Assembly (NCBI GenBank): GCA_012728785.1
Contig: JAAYEK010000191.1
Location: forward strand, 1-47,855
From: Bacillota bacterium
GTDB taxonomy: Bacteria > Bacillota > UBA4882 > UBA8346
Direction of reading: 5' to 3'
DNA: 47,855 nt
Part shown: positions 6,584-15,086 of the stretch, in pieces
Layout of the letters: every line of letters begins with the position of its first letter
Numbering within the stretch: position 1 is the stretch's first letter
Notes under the pieces: generated by a model
What the model was told of the DNA's origin: nothing
The model's database searches: none
What the model saw: the letters and a program-made list of their open reading frames with translations, nothing else
Position numbers and translations under genes: made by a program

Positions 6584-8446
6584 ATGGCTAGTAAATTATT
6601 GGAACAGATTAAGCTAGCGGAATTAACCAAGCGGAAGTTTCACCAATCGCCTGCTGCCTGGGAAGACCAGACATTGTACTTTATGATGTTGGATCGGTTC
6701 TCCGACGGGAAGGAGGACGGTTACAGAGACATCCACGGTAATCCGGTTTCCGGTAAAACTCCTTTATATCAAAATGAAGATAACGGGAATGGGGTTAAAA
6801 CCGAAGCGGATACCAGGTTATGGAGAGAAACGGGTCAAAAATGGGTAGGTGGCACCCTTAAAGGGTTAACCAGTAAGCTTGGATACTTGAAACGCCTTGG
6901 AATAACCGCCGTCTGGGTAAGCCCTGTTTTTAAACAAGTATCTTTTAAAGAAACCTATCATGGTTATGGGGTTCAGAATTTTCTTGAGGTGGACCCCCAT
7001 TTCGGGACCAAAGATGACCTAAAGCAAATGGTGCGGGTCGCCCATGAAAACGGAATTTACGTAATTTTGGATATCATTCTGAACCATTCCGGCGATGTCT
7101 TTCGCTACCGCCCCAAATTCTGCTGTTGCCGGAAAGGAGAGAATTCGTTTCCCTGTTGGAACGGGACCCAATTTGAGGTGCAGGGTTTTAACAATGCCTA
7201 TGGAGAACCGGTGATTGAGTTCAAACCGGTAACTTCCGATAAAGAAGCCGGGGTTTGGCCAAATGGGGCTATCTGGCCGAAAGAGTTTCAACAGCCGGAG
7301 ATATTTTCCCGCAAAGGGGCCATTAAAAACTGGGAGCATTACCCCGAATATTTGGAGGGAGACTTTTTTGAACTTAAAGACTTGATGCTGGGGACCGGGG
7401 ATGTGGATCATTATCAGGATTATCCGGCCCTGCGGGCGCTGATTGATGTTTATAAATATTGGATAGCCGAAGCCGATTTGGATGGGTTCCGGATCGATAC
7501 GGTCAAGCATATGGACCCTGGGGCGGTTCGATATTTTGCCGGTGCAATCCATGAATTTGCCCAAAGCCTCGGGAAGGAAAAGTTTTACCTGATCGGCGAG
7601 GTTGTTGGTGAACGGAGGCATGCCTTTCATATCTTGGAAATAACCGGTATTGACGCAGCTTTAGGAATCGCCGATATCCCTGACAAACTGGAACAAATGG
7701 TCAAAGGATATCAAAATCCCATTGAATACTTTAATAATTTTCGCAACTCGTTGCTGGTGGATAAGGAATCCCATACTTGGTTTAATAATAAGGTAGTAAC
7801 CATGTTCAACGATCATGACAATATCCGGCAGGGTGATTATAAATCCAGATTTTGCGCCGATGAAGAAGGAGCTAGACAAGTCTTAAACGCGCTGGCTTTG
7901 AACGTTACCACTCTCGGTATTCCCTGTATTTATTATGGGACCGAACAAGGTTTTGACGGCCATGGTAGTGATGATCGTTATATCCGGGAGGCGATGTTCG
8001 GCGGTGGGTTCGGGGCGTTTTGCAGTAAAGAAAGGCATTTTTTTAACGAGGATACTTTCGTTTATCGAGAATTAGCCGAGATTTTACAAATTCGAAAGGA
8101 AAAGATCCCTTTAAGGAGGGGCCGCCAATACTTGAGGCCTATTTCAGGCGATGGAGTAAACTTTGGTTTGCCGGAGATGGTCGGGGGCCGGATCCATTCG
8201 ATTATTCCCTGGTCGCGGGTATTTAGCAATAAAGAAATTTTGGTGTTGATTAATACCGATTATCAAAACTCCAAAACCGCTTGGGTAACGGTTGATAATA
8301 GTTTGCATCGGGCCGGCGATAGGATGCGGTGTATCTATTCTTCCCAAGATAAGAGCCGGATTGGCCAGGAGGTAACCGTTGAAGAACGTAATGAAAAATC
8401 GGTCAAAATAACCGCCCCCGCCTGCGAGTTTGCCATTTATGAATAA
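6584..8446 (+). CDS. Glycoside hydrolase family 13 (alpha-amylase family), cytoplasmic
   Basis: Retaining alpha-glucan-active enzyme with a (beta/alpha)8 barrel. The catalytic triad can be placed: nucleophile Asp305 in DGFRIDTVKH, acid/base Glu339 in LIGEVVGE, and Asp412 in FNDHDN. The calcium-type Asn is in DIILNHSGD. There is no signal peptide, so it should act inside the cell on glycogen or maltodextrins. An unusual cluster C180-C181-C182 plus C191 sits in domain B. The last 100 residues look like the usual all-beta C domain. RBS AAAGGAGTAAG precedes the ATG. Exact specificity (amylase, neopullulanase, glucosyltransferase) cannot be read. Length 620 is normal. Confidence 0.9.
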   Translation: MASKLLEQIKLAELTKRKFHQSPAAWEDQTLYFMMLDRFSDGKEDGYRDIHGNPVSGKTPLYQNEDNGNGVKTEADTRLWRETGQKWVGGTLKGLTSKLGYLKRLGITAVWVSPVFKQVSFKETYHGYGVQNFLEVDPHFGTKDDLKQMVRVAHENGIYVILDIILNHSGDVFRYRPKFCCCRKGENSFPCWNGTQFEVQGFNNAYGEPVIEFKPVTSDKEAGVWPNGAIWPKEFQQPEIFSRKGAIKNWEHYPEYLEGDFFELKDLMLGTGDVDHYQDYPALRALIDVYKYWIAEADLDGFRIDTVKHMDPGAVRYFAGAIHEFAQSLGKEKFYLIGEVVGERRHAFHILEITGIDAALGIADIPDKLEQMVKGYQNPIEYFNNFRNSLLVDKESHTWFNNKVVTMFNDHDNIRQGDYKSRFCADEEGARQVLNALALNVTTLGIPCIYYGTEQGFDGHGSDDRYIREAMFGGGFGAFCSKERHFFNEDTFVYRELAEILQIRKEKIPLRRGRQYLRPISGDGVNFGLPEMVGGRIHSIIPWSRVFSNKEILVLINTDYQNSKTAWVTVDNSLHRAGDRMRCIYSSQDKSRIGQEVTVEERNEKSVKITAPACEFAIYE

Positions 8447-8488
8447 GGGTCTATGGGTGTTATTATTTAAAAAATATTATTAGGTCAA

Positions 8489-8818
8489 CTACTTCTCATC
8501 ATAAATACCGAACTCCGCCCATTTTTCTTTAGGCATTTCCTGTTTCACTATTTTGCGGGCTTTATGGTATAATTTGGCTATTTCTTTCATTGTCCGGCGT
8601 TTTTCAATTTCAAGCTTCCGTAAACGGGCTTCTTCAGTCTTAATCGCAATAAAGGAAGCGACAAAAGACTGGTACTCCTGTTCCAGTTCGGCGACTAATT
8701 CATTATTCATAGTCATTTTGGCGATGATTGTGGTAAGAAGCCATTCATGAACGGGATATCCGGCTGTGATAAGTTTGATTGCCATTAGCAGGCTGGATCG
8801 GTTCCTTATCTTTTTCAT
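8489..8818 (-). CDS. Hypothetical protein, charged and helical
   Basis: Not recognised. 109 residues using the ATG at 8818, which has GGAAAGGA upstream on the minus strand; a longer frame from a TTG at 8836 would swallow that RBS. The middle is acidic and likely helical (MNNELVAELEQEY), the second half is very basic (LRKLEIEKRRTMKE, YHKARKIV), and the end is EKWAEFGIYDEK. No membrane segment or Cys motif. It converges on the GH13 gene 42 bp away. It may be a small coiled-coil or nucleic-acid-binding protein; no function is claimed. Confidence 0.55.
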   Translation of the reverse strand: MKKIRNRSSLLMAIKLITAGYPVHEWLLTTIIAKMTMNNELVAELEQEYQSFVASFIAIKTEEARLRKLEIEKRRTMKEIAKLYHKARKIVKQEMPKEKWAEFGIYDEK

Positions 8819-8959
8819 TGCAAAAATCCTTTCCAATATTCAGAGTCTACTTCTATAATTTTCCTAGAATTCCTTTAATACTAATTTTTTAGAAGGAAAA
8901 AAATCAAAGCGCGAAAATTTTATTTATTTCTCGAAAGCAGAGAGGCTTTTTACAAAAAA

Positions 8960-9100
8960 ATGGTGAAATATAACTTAATAAACCGGCTTCTTACTTCAAT
9001 CAAAAAACTAGACTATCGGAGCAAATCTCAAAGAGATTTTTATTATATGTGTAAAGGCGCGGTCAATTTATACCATGATCGTGACTATCAATTAGCTTAA
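8960..9100 (+). pseudogene. Short TPR-like remnant ahead of the exported TPR protein
   Basis: In the 311-base gap before 9148 a frame of 46 codons runs from ATG 8960 to TAA 9100. Its end reads YYMCKGAVNLYHDRDYQLA, and the frame continues after the stop as ENINKANIS. This looks like one TPR helix pair broken by a single TAA. No good RBS is visible. It may be the broken 3' end of a TPR gene related to its downstream neighbour. A real 46-residue peptide is the alternative. Confidence 0.35.
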
Positions 9101-9147
9101 GAAAATATCAATAAAGCAAATATAAGCTTGGCGAGGAGGCCCAAATA

Positions 9148-10440
9148 ATGCGCAACGAGAAATTTTCTAAAATTATGTTGTTCTTTGTTTTGTTGTCATT
9201 GTTTTTTTCGGTGATTGCCAATGCCAAAGTTGATCAGATCAACCCCAAAAAAGGAATGCCCCGCAAAGAACTGACCAAAATTAGAAAAGAGATTGAAAGA
9301 TTGGAACCGATGGTGGTTAATTGGACTCCTACCTGGAGTTATAATGTTCCCAAGGAAGATATTGAAAAGAAGCTCATCGCTTATTATCAGGAGTTGGATA
9401 ATTATTCCTCCCAATACCCGGATAATCTGGAATTGGCGTTATTTAAGGGATTGGTGGCCCATTATGCTTATAATCTGGATCTAAAGGAATATTATCAATT
9501 AGCAATCAAATCTTTTCAACAAGCTGCCGCCATCGACTCCACCGACTATCGGGTGGACTGGTATTGGGGAGTTCACCTTGTGAAATCTAATAATATCAAG
9601 GCCGGAATGGAAAAATTACAATCGGTGAAGAATATCGAACCAAATCCTAAAAAACTACCGTTTTCCTATTGGGAAGACTTTGCCTATTGTTCATTGATCG
9701 CCAGGATGCCGTCCCATGTTTTGTTAGGAGTTGAACGGGCTAAACAAACTAAAACCAAAAGATCAAAGGATATGCTTAATACCCTAGCGCAGCATGCCGC
9801 GAACCAACTTAAAGAACCGCCCCAAGATTCACAATTGGGACCGGACCAAGTCTGGACGGTTTATCAAGATTCCGACCATATTAACTATCGTAATCGGATC
9901 TTTGGTTTTACTTTACAAGTTCCGGCAAGTTGGTTGGCGGAACCCACCGGTTGTCAGAATAATAGCGCTGCCATATTCATTATACCACCTACTAAGAAAG
10001 GTTTAACCGGTGAAGTATCTTCAACAATGTTGCTTTTAGCCCGCTGGATGAAAGCGGGAGAGGATATCAATGACTTTTTGTCAGAAGTATTAGACCCACG
10101 CTATTCTTTTAAAGAAGTACAGTCCGACCTTAATTGGGAGGGGGTTAAGGCTTATCAAGGAACGGCTGAAGATGTCTATTCGGATGAAGCAGGCGCTCGT
10201 AACTGTTTGATCGCTTTTTCACGAAAAGAACCGGAACAACCGGGGTTATTATTAGAATTCCCGGTTGAATTGAATCAGTCGGACTCAGAAGCTGTGGTCT
10301 CCTATTACCGGAGCGAGGATGAGTATACCCGGTTTTCGGGAGAGATCTACTATCTATTGATTTTGGATACAACCGATTCAGTCTATGAAGAGGCTAAAGA
10401 AGAATTTGATTTAGTAATCAAGAATTTAATTGTAGAGTAA
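9148..10440 (+). CDS. Exported protein with TPR-like N-terminal part, function unknown
   Basis: 430 residues. The N-terminus is a clear signal peptide (KIMLFFVLLSLFFSVIANA, cleavage likely after ANA near residue 26). Residues about 70-200 look like tetratricopeptide helices (LALFKGLVAHYAYN, YYQLAIKSFQQAAAID). The remaining half, from about 240, reads as a mixed alpha/beta domain with IFGFTLQVPASWLAEP, a pattern seen in secreted proteins of the PsbP/DUF1795 kind; this is a resemblance only. RBS GAGGAGG precedes the ATG. The gene is monocistronic and ends at a strong hairpin shared with hppA. Probably acts outside the membrane. Confidence 0.68.
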   Translation: MRNEKFSKIMLFFVLLSLFFSVIANAKVDQINPKKGMPRKELTKIRKEIERLEPMVVNWTPTWSYNVPKEDIEKKLIAYYQELDNYSSQYPDNLELALFKGLVAHYAYNLDLKEYYQLAIKSFQQAAAIDSTDYRVDWYWGVHLVKSNNIKAGMEKLQSVKNIEPNPKKLPFSYWEDFAYCSLIARMPSHVLLGVERAKQTKTKRSKDMLNTLAQHAANQLKEPPQDSQLGPDQVWTVYQDSDHINYRNRIFGFTLQVPASWLAEPTGCQNNSAAIFIIPPTKKGLTGEVSSTMLLLARWMKAGEDINDFLSEVLDPRYSFKEVQSDLNWEGVKAYQGTAEDVYSDEAGARNCLIAFSRKEPEQPGLLLEFPVELNQSDSEAVVSYYRSEDEYTRFSGEIYYLLILDTTDSVYEEAKEEFDLVIKNLIVE

Positions 10441-10490
10441 TGACGGTTATAATAGCAGCACTGATTGACTAGCTTAATTCCAGTATAAAT

Positions 10491-10537
10491 AAAAACAGAT
10501 TGCGCAGCCCTCGGAGGAAGCGCAATCTGTTTTTTTA
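10491..10537. terminator. Bidirectional Rho-independent terminator
   Basis: Perfect 15-bp stem (10491-10505 with 10520-10534): AAAAACAGATTGCGC pairs with GCGCAATCTGTTTTT, with a 14-nt loop. It has T-runs on both strands. It sits between the convergent exported-protein gene and hppA and should stop both. Confidence 0.9.
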
Positions 10538-10560
10538 CTGTGGATTATTCCTTAATATTA

Positions 10561-12651
10561 TCAACCGAATAATGATACGGTTAAGAAGATTGATGCCATT
10601 AATGAAGCAACCAGTGAAACGACGGTAATTTGAGTGTTGATAGAAGGTCCCGCCGTATCTTTAAAAGGATCGCCTACCGTATCGCCTACCACGGCAGCTT
10701 TGTGGGTTCGGGAACCTTTACCGCCATTATTTCCGGCTTCGACATATTTCTTGGTGTTATCCCAAAGACCGCCGGAGTTGGACATGAATAGAGCAAATAA
10801 CAAGCCACTGATGATATTTCCAGTTAAAAATCCACCAATAGCTTGAACACCGCCGATAAATCCTATGGCTAAGGTTGAGATAATCGCAAATAATCCAGCG
10901 GGAATCAGTTCTTTAATTGCGCCATTAGTGGCGATTTCAATGCATTTGTTATATTCAGGCGTAACACCTGGTTTGCCTTCTTTAAGACCAACAATTTCTT
11001 TGAATTGGCGATGAATCTCCGCTACCATCCGTTGGGCGTTCCGATCGACACCCAGCATTAACATAGCCGAAAAGACTGCGGGAATGGCTGCGCCCACTAA
11101 CAGGCCGAAGAATACTAGGGGATTCATAATATCAAAACCAGTGATTGTGGCTTTTCCAATTTCAACTGCAGCGATATTTACTTCACTAATAAAAGCGCCC
11201 AGTAAAGCAATTACCGTTAGACCGGCGGCACCAATGGCAAATCCCTTGGTCACCGCTTTAACTGTATTACCAGCGCTATCAAGTGAATCAGTAATTTCTA
11301 ACGCTTTGTCACCAAGACTACCCATTTCCACCAAACCCCGGGCATTATCAACGATTGGTCCATAAGCATCATTGGAGATGATCATGCCGACGATGGATAA
11401 CATACCCACGGCAGCCATGGAGATACCAAACATAGGATATCCGGCGCCTAAAGGCTCGCAGATTTTAAAAGCCACTAAAGCGGAGATGGCAATTCCTATA
11501 ATGGCCGGAAGGGCACTGATCAAACCATAGGAGACACCGGATAAAATAGTAAATGCCGGTCCGGATTCGGAGGCTTTGGCTACGGCATGAACCGGTGGTT
11601 TGGAGTCATCCGTAAAGTAGTCGCTAGTAATACCGATTACCACGCCAACAATCAGACCGACTATGCTAGCGAACCAGATCCGCCATTCAAAACCAAAAGT
11701 AAAGGTTGCAATCGCGGTTAATATTGCAAAGATAGCGGTTGTAACATAGGTACTACTGTTCAGGGCTTTGGTAGGGTTATCACTTTTGCCCATTCGCGCC
11801 GTAGCCACTCCGATAATCGAAGCCAAAAGACCAATTGCTGCGTAACAAAAAACCATACTGGCGTTAATTGAGCCACCGGTTGCCTTGTCCAAAGGAACCG
11901 CCATAACAAGAGCAGCTGCCATTGATGCCACATTGGAGTCGAATAAATCAGCGCCCATTCCGGCCACATCACCAACATTATCTCCAACGTTATCGGCGAT
12001 CACTGCCGGGTTGCGCGGATCATCCTCCGGAATTCCAAGTTCAACTTTACCGACAAGGTCGGCGCTGATGTCTGCGGTTTTAGTAAAGATACCGCCGCCG
12101 GCTTTAGCAAAAAGCGCTAACGAACTGGCGCCAAAACTAAATCCCAACAAAACCATGGTATTGTTGGTTAAGAGCAAAAGCAAAGTTACTCCCAGTAAAC
12201 TGCTGCCAACAACGGCCATACCCATGACCGCGCCGCCACGAAAACCAGACATGAAGGAAGGCTTAATTCCTCTGGTGGAGGCTTCCGCCGCTTTGATATT
12301 GGCGATGGTAGCGATACTAATGCCGATCTTTCCGGCGACTGCTGAAAAAATTGTTCCGCATAAGTAAGATAAAGCCATCATAATGTTAGTTGCCGGATTA
12401 CCATTCCAGATAGGGGAGGGTAAGAAAAGAAGAATTAAACCGGCAACAACTGTAGAGAAACGGGCCAGAATCAAATACTCCTTTTTCAAAAAAGTGCCGG
12501 CGCCTTTGCGGATTAAAAGGCCGATTTCAGCAATTCGCTCATTGGATGACGGTTGCGCGACTACCCATTTGTAGAGCCATGCCGCTAGGCCAAAAGCTAA
12601 AACTGAAACCACGATCGATCCGATTTGAAAAAAACCAATTCCAGTATTCAT
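10561..12651 (-). CDS. hppA: Membrane-bound pyrophosphatase, K+-independent type
   Basis: Ion-pumping pyrophosphatase that uses PPi hydrolysis to energise the cytoplasmic membrane. 696 residues with about 16 hydrophobic segments. The substrate-binding loops are intact: GGGIFTKTADISADLVGKVE, then DNVGDNVGDVAGMGADL and near the C-terminus GDTVGDPFKDTAGPS. The cation-selectivity site reads GNTVKAVTKG with Lys465 and Thr468; Lys and Thr there mark the K+-independent class, as established for the family, whereas Ala marks K+-dependent enzymes. Most K+-independent members pump H+. RBS ATAGGAGAAG lies ahead of the ATG, and a good promoter lies at 12698-12726. Confidence 0.95.
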   Translation of the reverse strand: MNTGIGFFQIGSIVVSVLAFGLAAWLYKWVVAQPSSNERIAEIGLLIRKGAGTFLKKEYLILARFSTVVAGLILLFLPSPIWNGNPATNIMMALSYLCGTIFSAVAGKIGISIATIANIKAAEASTRGIKPSFMSGFRGGAVMGMAVVGSSLLGVTLLLLLTNNTMVLLGFSFGASSLALFAKAGGGIFTKTADISADLVGKVELGIPEDDPRNPAVIADNVGDNVGDVAGMGADLFDSNVASMAAALVMAVPLDKATGGSINASMVFCYAAIGLLASIIGVATARMGKSDNPTKALNSSTYVTTAIFAILTAIATFTFGFEWRIWFASIVGLIVGVVIGITSDYFTDDSKPPVHAVAKASESGPAFTILSGVSYGLISALPAIIGIAISALVAFKICEPLGAGYPMFGISMAAVGMLSIVGMIISNDAYGPIVDNARGLVEMGSLGDKALEITDSLDSAGNTVKAVTKGFAIGAAGLTVIALLGAFISEVNIAAVEIGKATITGFDIMNPLVFFGLLVGAAIPAVFSAMLMLGVDRNAQRMVAEIHRQFKEIVGLKEGKPGVTPEYNKCIEIATNGAIKELIPAGLFAIISTLAIGFIGGVQAIGGFLTGNIISGLLFALFMSNSGGLWDNTKKYVEAGNNGGKGSRTHKAAVVGDTVGDPFKDTAGPSINTQITVVSLVASLMASIFLTVSLFG

Positions 12652-12697
12652 GATGTTCTTCTCCTATTATAATTATTTTAAATAAAAAAATTAAGCC

Positions 12698-12726
12698 ATG
12701 ATACCATACTACCACTAGCAGGTCAA
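12698..12726 (-). promoter_or_regulatory. Candidate sigma-A promoter for hppA
   Basis: On the minus strand TTGACC (12726-12721) and TATCAT (12703-12698) are exactly 17 bp apart, about 45 bp before the hppA ATG. Both hexamers match the consensus well. Confidence 0.68.
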
Positions 12727-12898
12727 TTCTACAATACTTCATAAGTTAATTTTTTGTATCGTTAAAGTTACAAAAAGGTAATCAAGAGGTTGGCTTTGTT
12801 AGGCTATTGGGGTTATTAGAATTATTCAATAACGGTTTCCTTTGTCCTTTGCTTACTTGTGTAATAAACTACAATTAATTTATAAAAAGACATTTGTA

Positions 12899-13927
12899 TT
12901 ACATAATGACATCCTTAACTTGGGGAAACTTTCTCAAAAATTCTTCCCTTTCCAGGCGATCTTTGATCTTGCCTTCCAGCTTTTTGAGGAACCTTTCTTT
13001 AGACCAAGGCAATTTTTCATAATAATATTGCAATCCCACCTGCCAAAAGTCATGGGGCCAAAGGAGTAAGATTTGCATTACCTCAAACTCTTCCAAAGTC
13101 AAGGGTGCGACTAGATGGTATTCGTTTAGAATAAACCGACAAAGATCGGAATTCCAATGATTGTGTTTCAGGTTTCGGACCATCAAATTGATCAGGTCAT
13201 GGATACGGAGATCTTGTAAGGAATAATCAAAATCGATCAAGAATAACCGGTTGTCGAAAGCGCGGAGCAAATTTCGACCTGAATAATCATGGTGGCAGAA
13301 ACTTTTGACTGTAGCAGCGGCGGTTGCAACTTCCCAATAAGGTGACACTAATAAAGCTTGATAAGCGGCTTCTCCTTGGTGGCGGTAGTATTCAAAGTAA
13401 GACAGATAGAGCCGGCTAAAGGCTGAATTTTCTTGCTCGGCCAGAGCCAATTCCCGAAAATGGTTCATTTGTCTAAGGCGAAGTTTCATTTTCTCCGGCC
13501 AAGCCAGCCACAATCTACGGGCTGGGAGATTGACCAACGGGGAAAAACCCTGGCTTTTTAAATGGAATTCCGCCAGGAAACGGGAAGCCTGCTTTAGATC
13601 CATCAGGATGCCGTAATCCATTTCCCGACTGAAGATCCAGTCGGTCATAACATACAATTCACCTCGGTCTTCCACAAAAGGGAGACCGTTTTTACTTAAC
13701 GCCATCCGTAAAACTCCGGGGAATGATTCAAAGTAAAGATACTCCAAAACCTCAAAGATGAATTCTAATTCTACCGGATTGAGTTTTGACTTTTTAAGAT
13801 ATTTATACCCGGCGTTGGTTTTGATCCGCCATATTTTGCGGATCTCTTGGATGCTTTGGAGTTTCAAACCAAATTGTTCAATCACATCGGCAATATCGTC
13901 CCGGACGGCAAGAGCTGATTCAGACAT
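12899..13927 (-). CDS. CotS-family spore coat kinase-like protein (copy 1)
   Basis: Aminoglycoside-phosphotransferase-fold protein resembling the CotS/CotI/YutH family of spore coat proteins. The catalytic loop reads CHHDYSGRN (His212, Asp214, Asn219) and the metal-binding DFD is in FLIDFDYS (Asp232). The N-lobe Lys is in a YKYLKKSK segment. 342 residues, normal for the family. The start overlaps the end of the preceding kinase gene by 8 nt. With the motifs intact, kinase activity is plausible. The substrate is unknown; a role in the spore coat is inferred from the family and from the sporulation genes in this genome. Confidence 0.78.
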   Translation of the reverse strand: MSESALAVRDDIADVIEQFGLKLQSIQEIRKIWRIKTNAGYKYLKKSKLNPVELEFIFEVLEYLYFESFPGVLRMALSKNGLPFVEDRGELYVMTDWIFSREMDYGILMDLKQASRFLAEFHLKSQGFSPLVNLPARRLWLAWPEKMKLRLRQMNHFRELALAEQENSAFSRLYLSYFEYYRHQGEAAYQALLVSPYWEVATAAATVKSFCHHDYSGRNLLRAFDNRLFLIDFDYSLQDLRIHDLINLMVRNLKHNHWNSDLCRFILNEYHLVAPLTLEEFEVMQILLLWPHDFWQVGLQYYYEKLPWSKERFLKKLEGKIKDRLEREEFLRKFPQVKDVIM

Positions 13928-14951
13928 CTCGGTTCAACCCCGGACCGGAATGGTAACTGTCGAATAAAACCGGAAACCTATAAAAAGCTTCTTTATTTTG
14001 AAGGCATTTTTGGAGTTTCCGGAATAAGCTGTCGGGATAAAAGTCCCCATGCCGATGAAAGTAGCGGGTTGAAATCCGCCAAAACTTTTGGGGGAAATAG
14101 AAGACCGCCTTTATTACTCCTAATTCGTCCTCGGTAAGCGGATTGACATCTTGATAGGCATCCATGATCACCTGTGCGGTCGGATAAGACCAATGATGTT
14201 TTTTCATAACTCGGCGGATGAATTTGACCAAGTCCATGATGGGCATATCCAAACGGCAACTGTCAAAATCGATTAAAAAGACCTGCCCCTCCGGGGTCAG
14301 GATAAAATTGCGGGCTGCCGGATCGCCATAGCAAAATGATTCTTCAATACCGGCCTTGATTACCAATTCCTGATAATGGCTTTGTTTTAATTTGGCAATG
14401 GCTTGGGCGGCAAGGGAGATAAAATGATCACAATTTTCTAGGTAAACTTGGGCAAAGTGATCGTTGGGCATCCGGCGGGCCGTCTGTTGGTATTCTTGTA
14501 AGTTGTAAAAACGTTCTTTATAATGTTCGAGGCATTTGCCCAATTGTCGGCGCATGTTGGAATGAGGTGGAGGGCTAAAACCCAAAGTGTGCCGGTGCAT
14601 TTCTGCCAAGATCCGTGTGGCGTCAACCAGCTCCAATTGATTATCAAAAACACATTGACGGCCTTCGATCCAATCAAATAAAGTGTAAGCGTAGCGTCCG
14701 TCACTAACATAGGTTTCCCCATTGATAGCAGGAATTATCGGATTCATTCCGTTAAAACCGCTTTTGATAAGGTGCCGGATCGCATGATGGACAAAGATCA
14801 ACCTGTTGGGCTTAAGCGGGGAGACCTTTAAGTTTTTGATCCCATCGGTAGTTTTAACTTTAAAAACATCCTTAATCATTTCCGCTTGAAGCGGTTTTAG
14901 TCCCCAATTGGCAAGGATTTTTTCCAAATCCGGCCGGTATCCCTTAAGCAT
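13920..14951 (-). CDS. CotS-family spore coat kinase-like protein (copy 2)
   Basis: Paralogue of its neighbour with the same fold and length (343 residues). The catalytic loop is CYGDPAARN, so Asp210 and Asn215 are kept but the usual His two residues before the Asp is Tyr208. DFD is present in FLIDFDSC (Asp228). The N-lobe has KNLKVSPLKP. AGGAGGAAG lies directly before the ATG on the minus strand. It is first in a two-gene overlap with copy 1, and 135 nt of degenerate repeat separate it from copy 3. Whether the Tyr affects activity cannot be told; copy 4 has the same change. Confidence 0.78.
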   Translation of the reverse strand: MLKGYRPDLEKILANWGLKPLQAEMIKDVFKVKTTDGIKNLKVSPLKPNRLIFVHHAIRHLIKSGFNGMNPIIPAINGETYVSDGRYAYTLFDWIEGRQCVFDNQLELVDATRILAEMHRHTLGFSPPPHSNMRRQLGKCLEHYKERFYNLQEYQQTARRMPNDHFAQVYLENCDHFISLAAQAIAKLKQSHYQELVIKAGIEESFCYGDPAARNFILTPEGQVFLIDFDSCRLDMPIMDLVKFIRRVMKKHHWSYPTAQVIMDAYQDVNPLTEDELGVIKAVFYFPQKFWRISTRYFHRHGDFYPDSLFRKLQKCLQNKEAFYRFPVLFDSYHSGPGLNRDV

Positions 14952-14970
14952 TTCTTCCTCCTAAAGATAG

Positions 14971-15078
14971 TTATAAGGCTAAAGGCTAAAAGTCTAAAGA
15001 CTTTTCCAACATTTGAACTTTTGACATTCACCTTTCAACATTCACTCTTTCGACTTTTGACATTCGACATTCGACTCT
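14971..15078. repeat. Degenerate short tandem repeats between kinase genes
   Basis: Two simple arrays fill the gap. The first (about 14980-15003) repeats AAGGCTAAA/AAGTCTAAA. The second (about 15014-15077) repeats variants of ACTTTTGACATTC, ACCTTTCAACATTC and CGACATTCGAC with a period near 7-14 nt. No coding potential is evident. Confidence 0.65.
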
Positions 15079-15086
15079 TAAACTGG

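Noticed and set aside
7019-7630. 203-codon frame antisense to the GH13 gene
   Set aside because: The GH13 frame has full catalytic motifs; the antisense protein shows no family and no RBS.
11885-12367. 160-codon frame antisense to hppA
   Set aside because: Low-complexity Ala, Pro and Ser composition expected from the complement of the pyrophosphatase loops.
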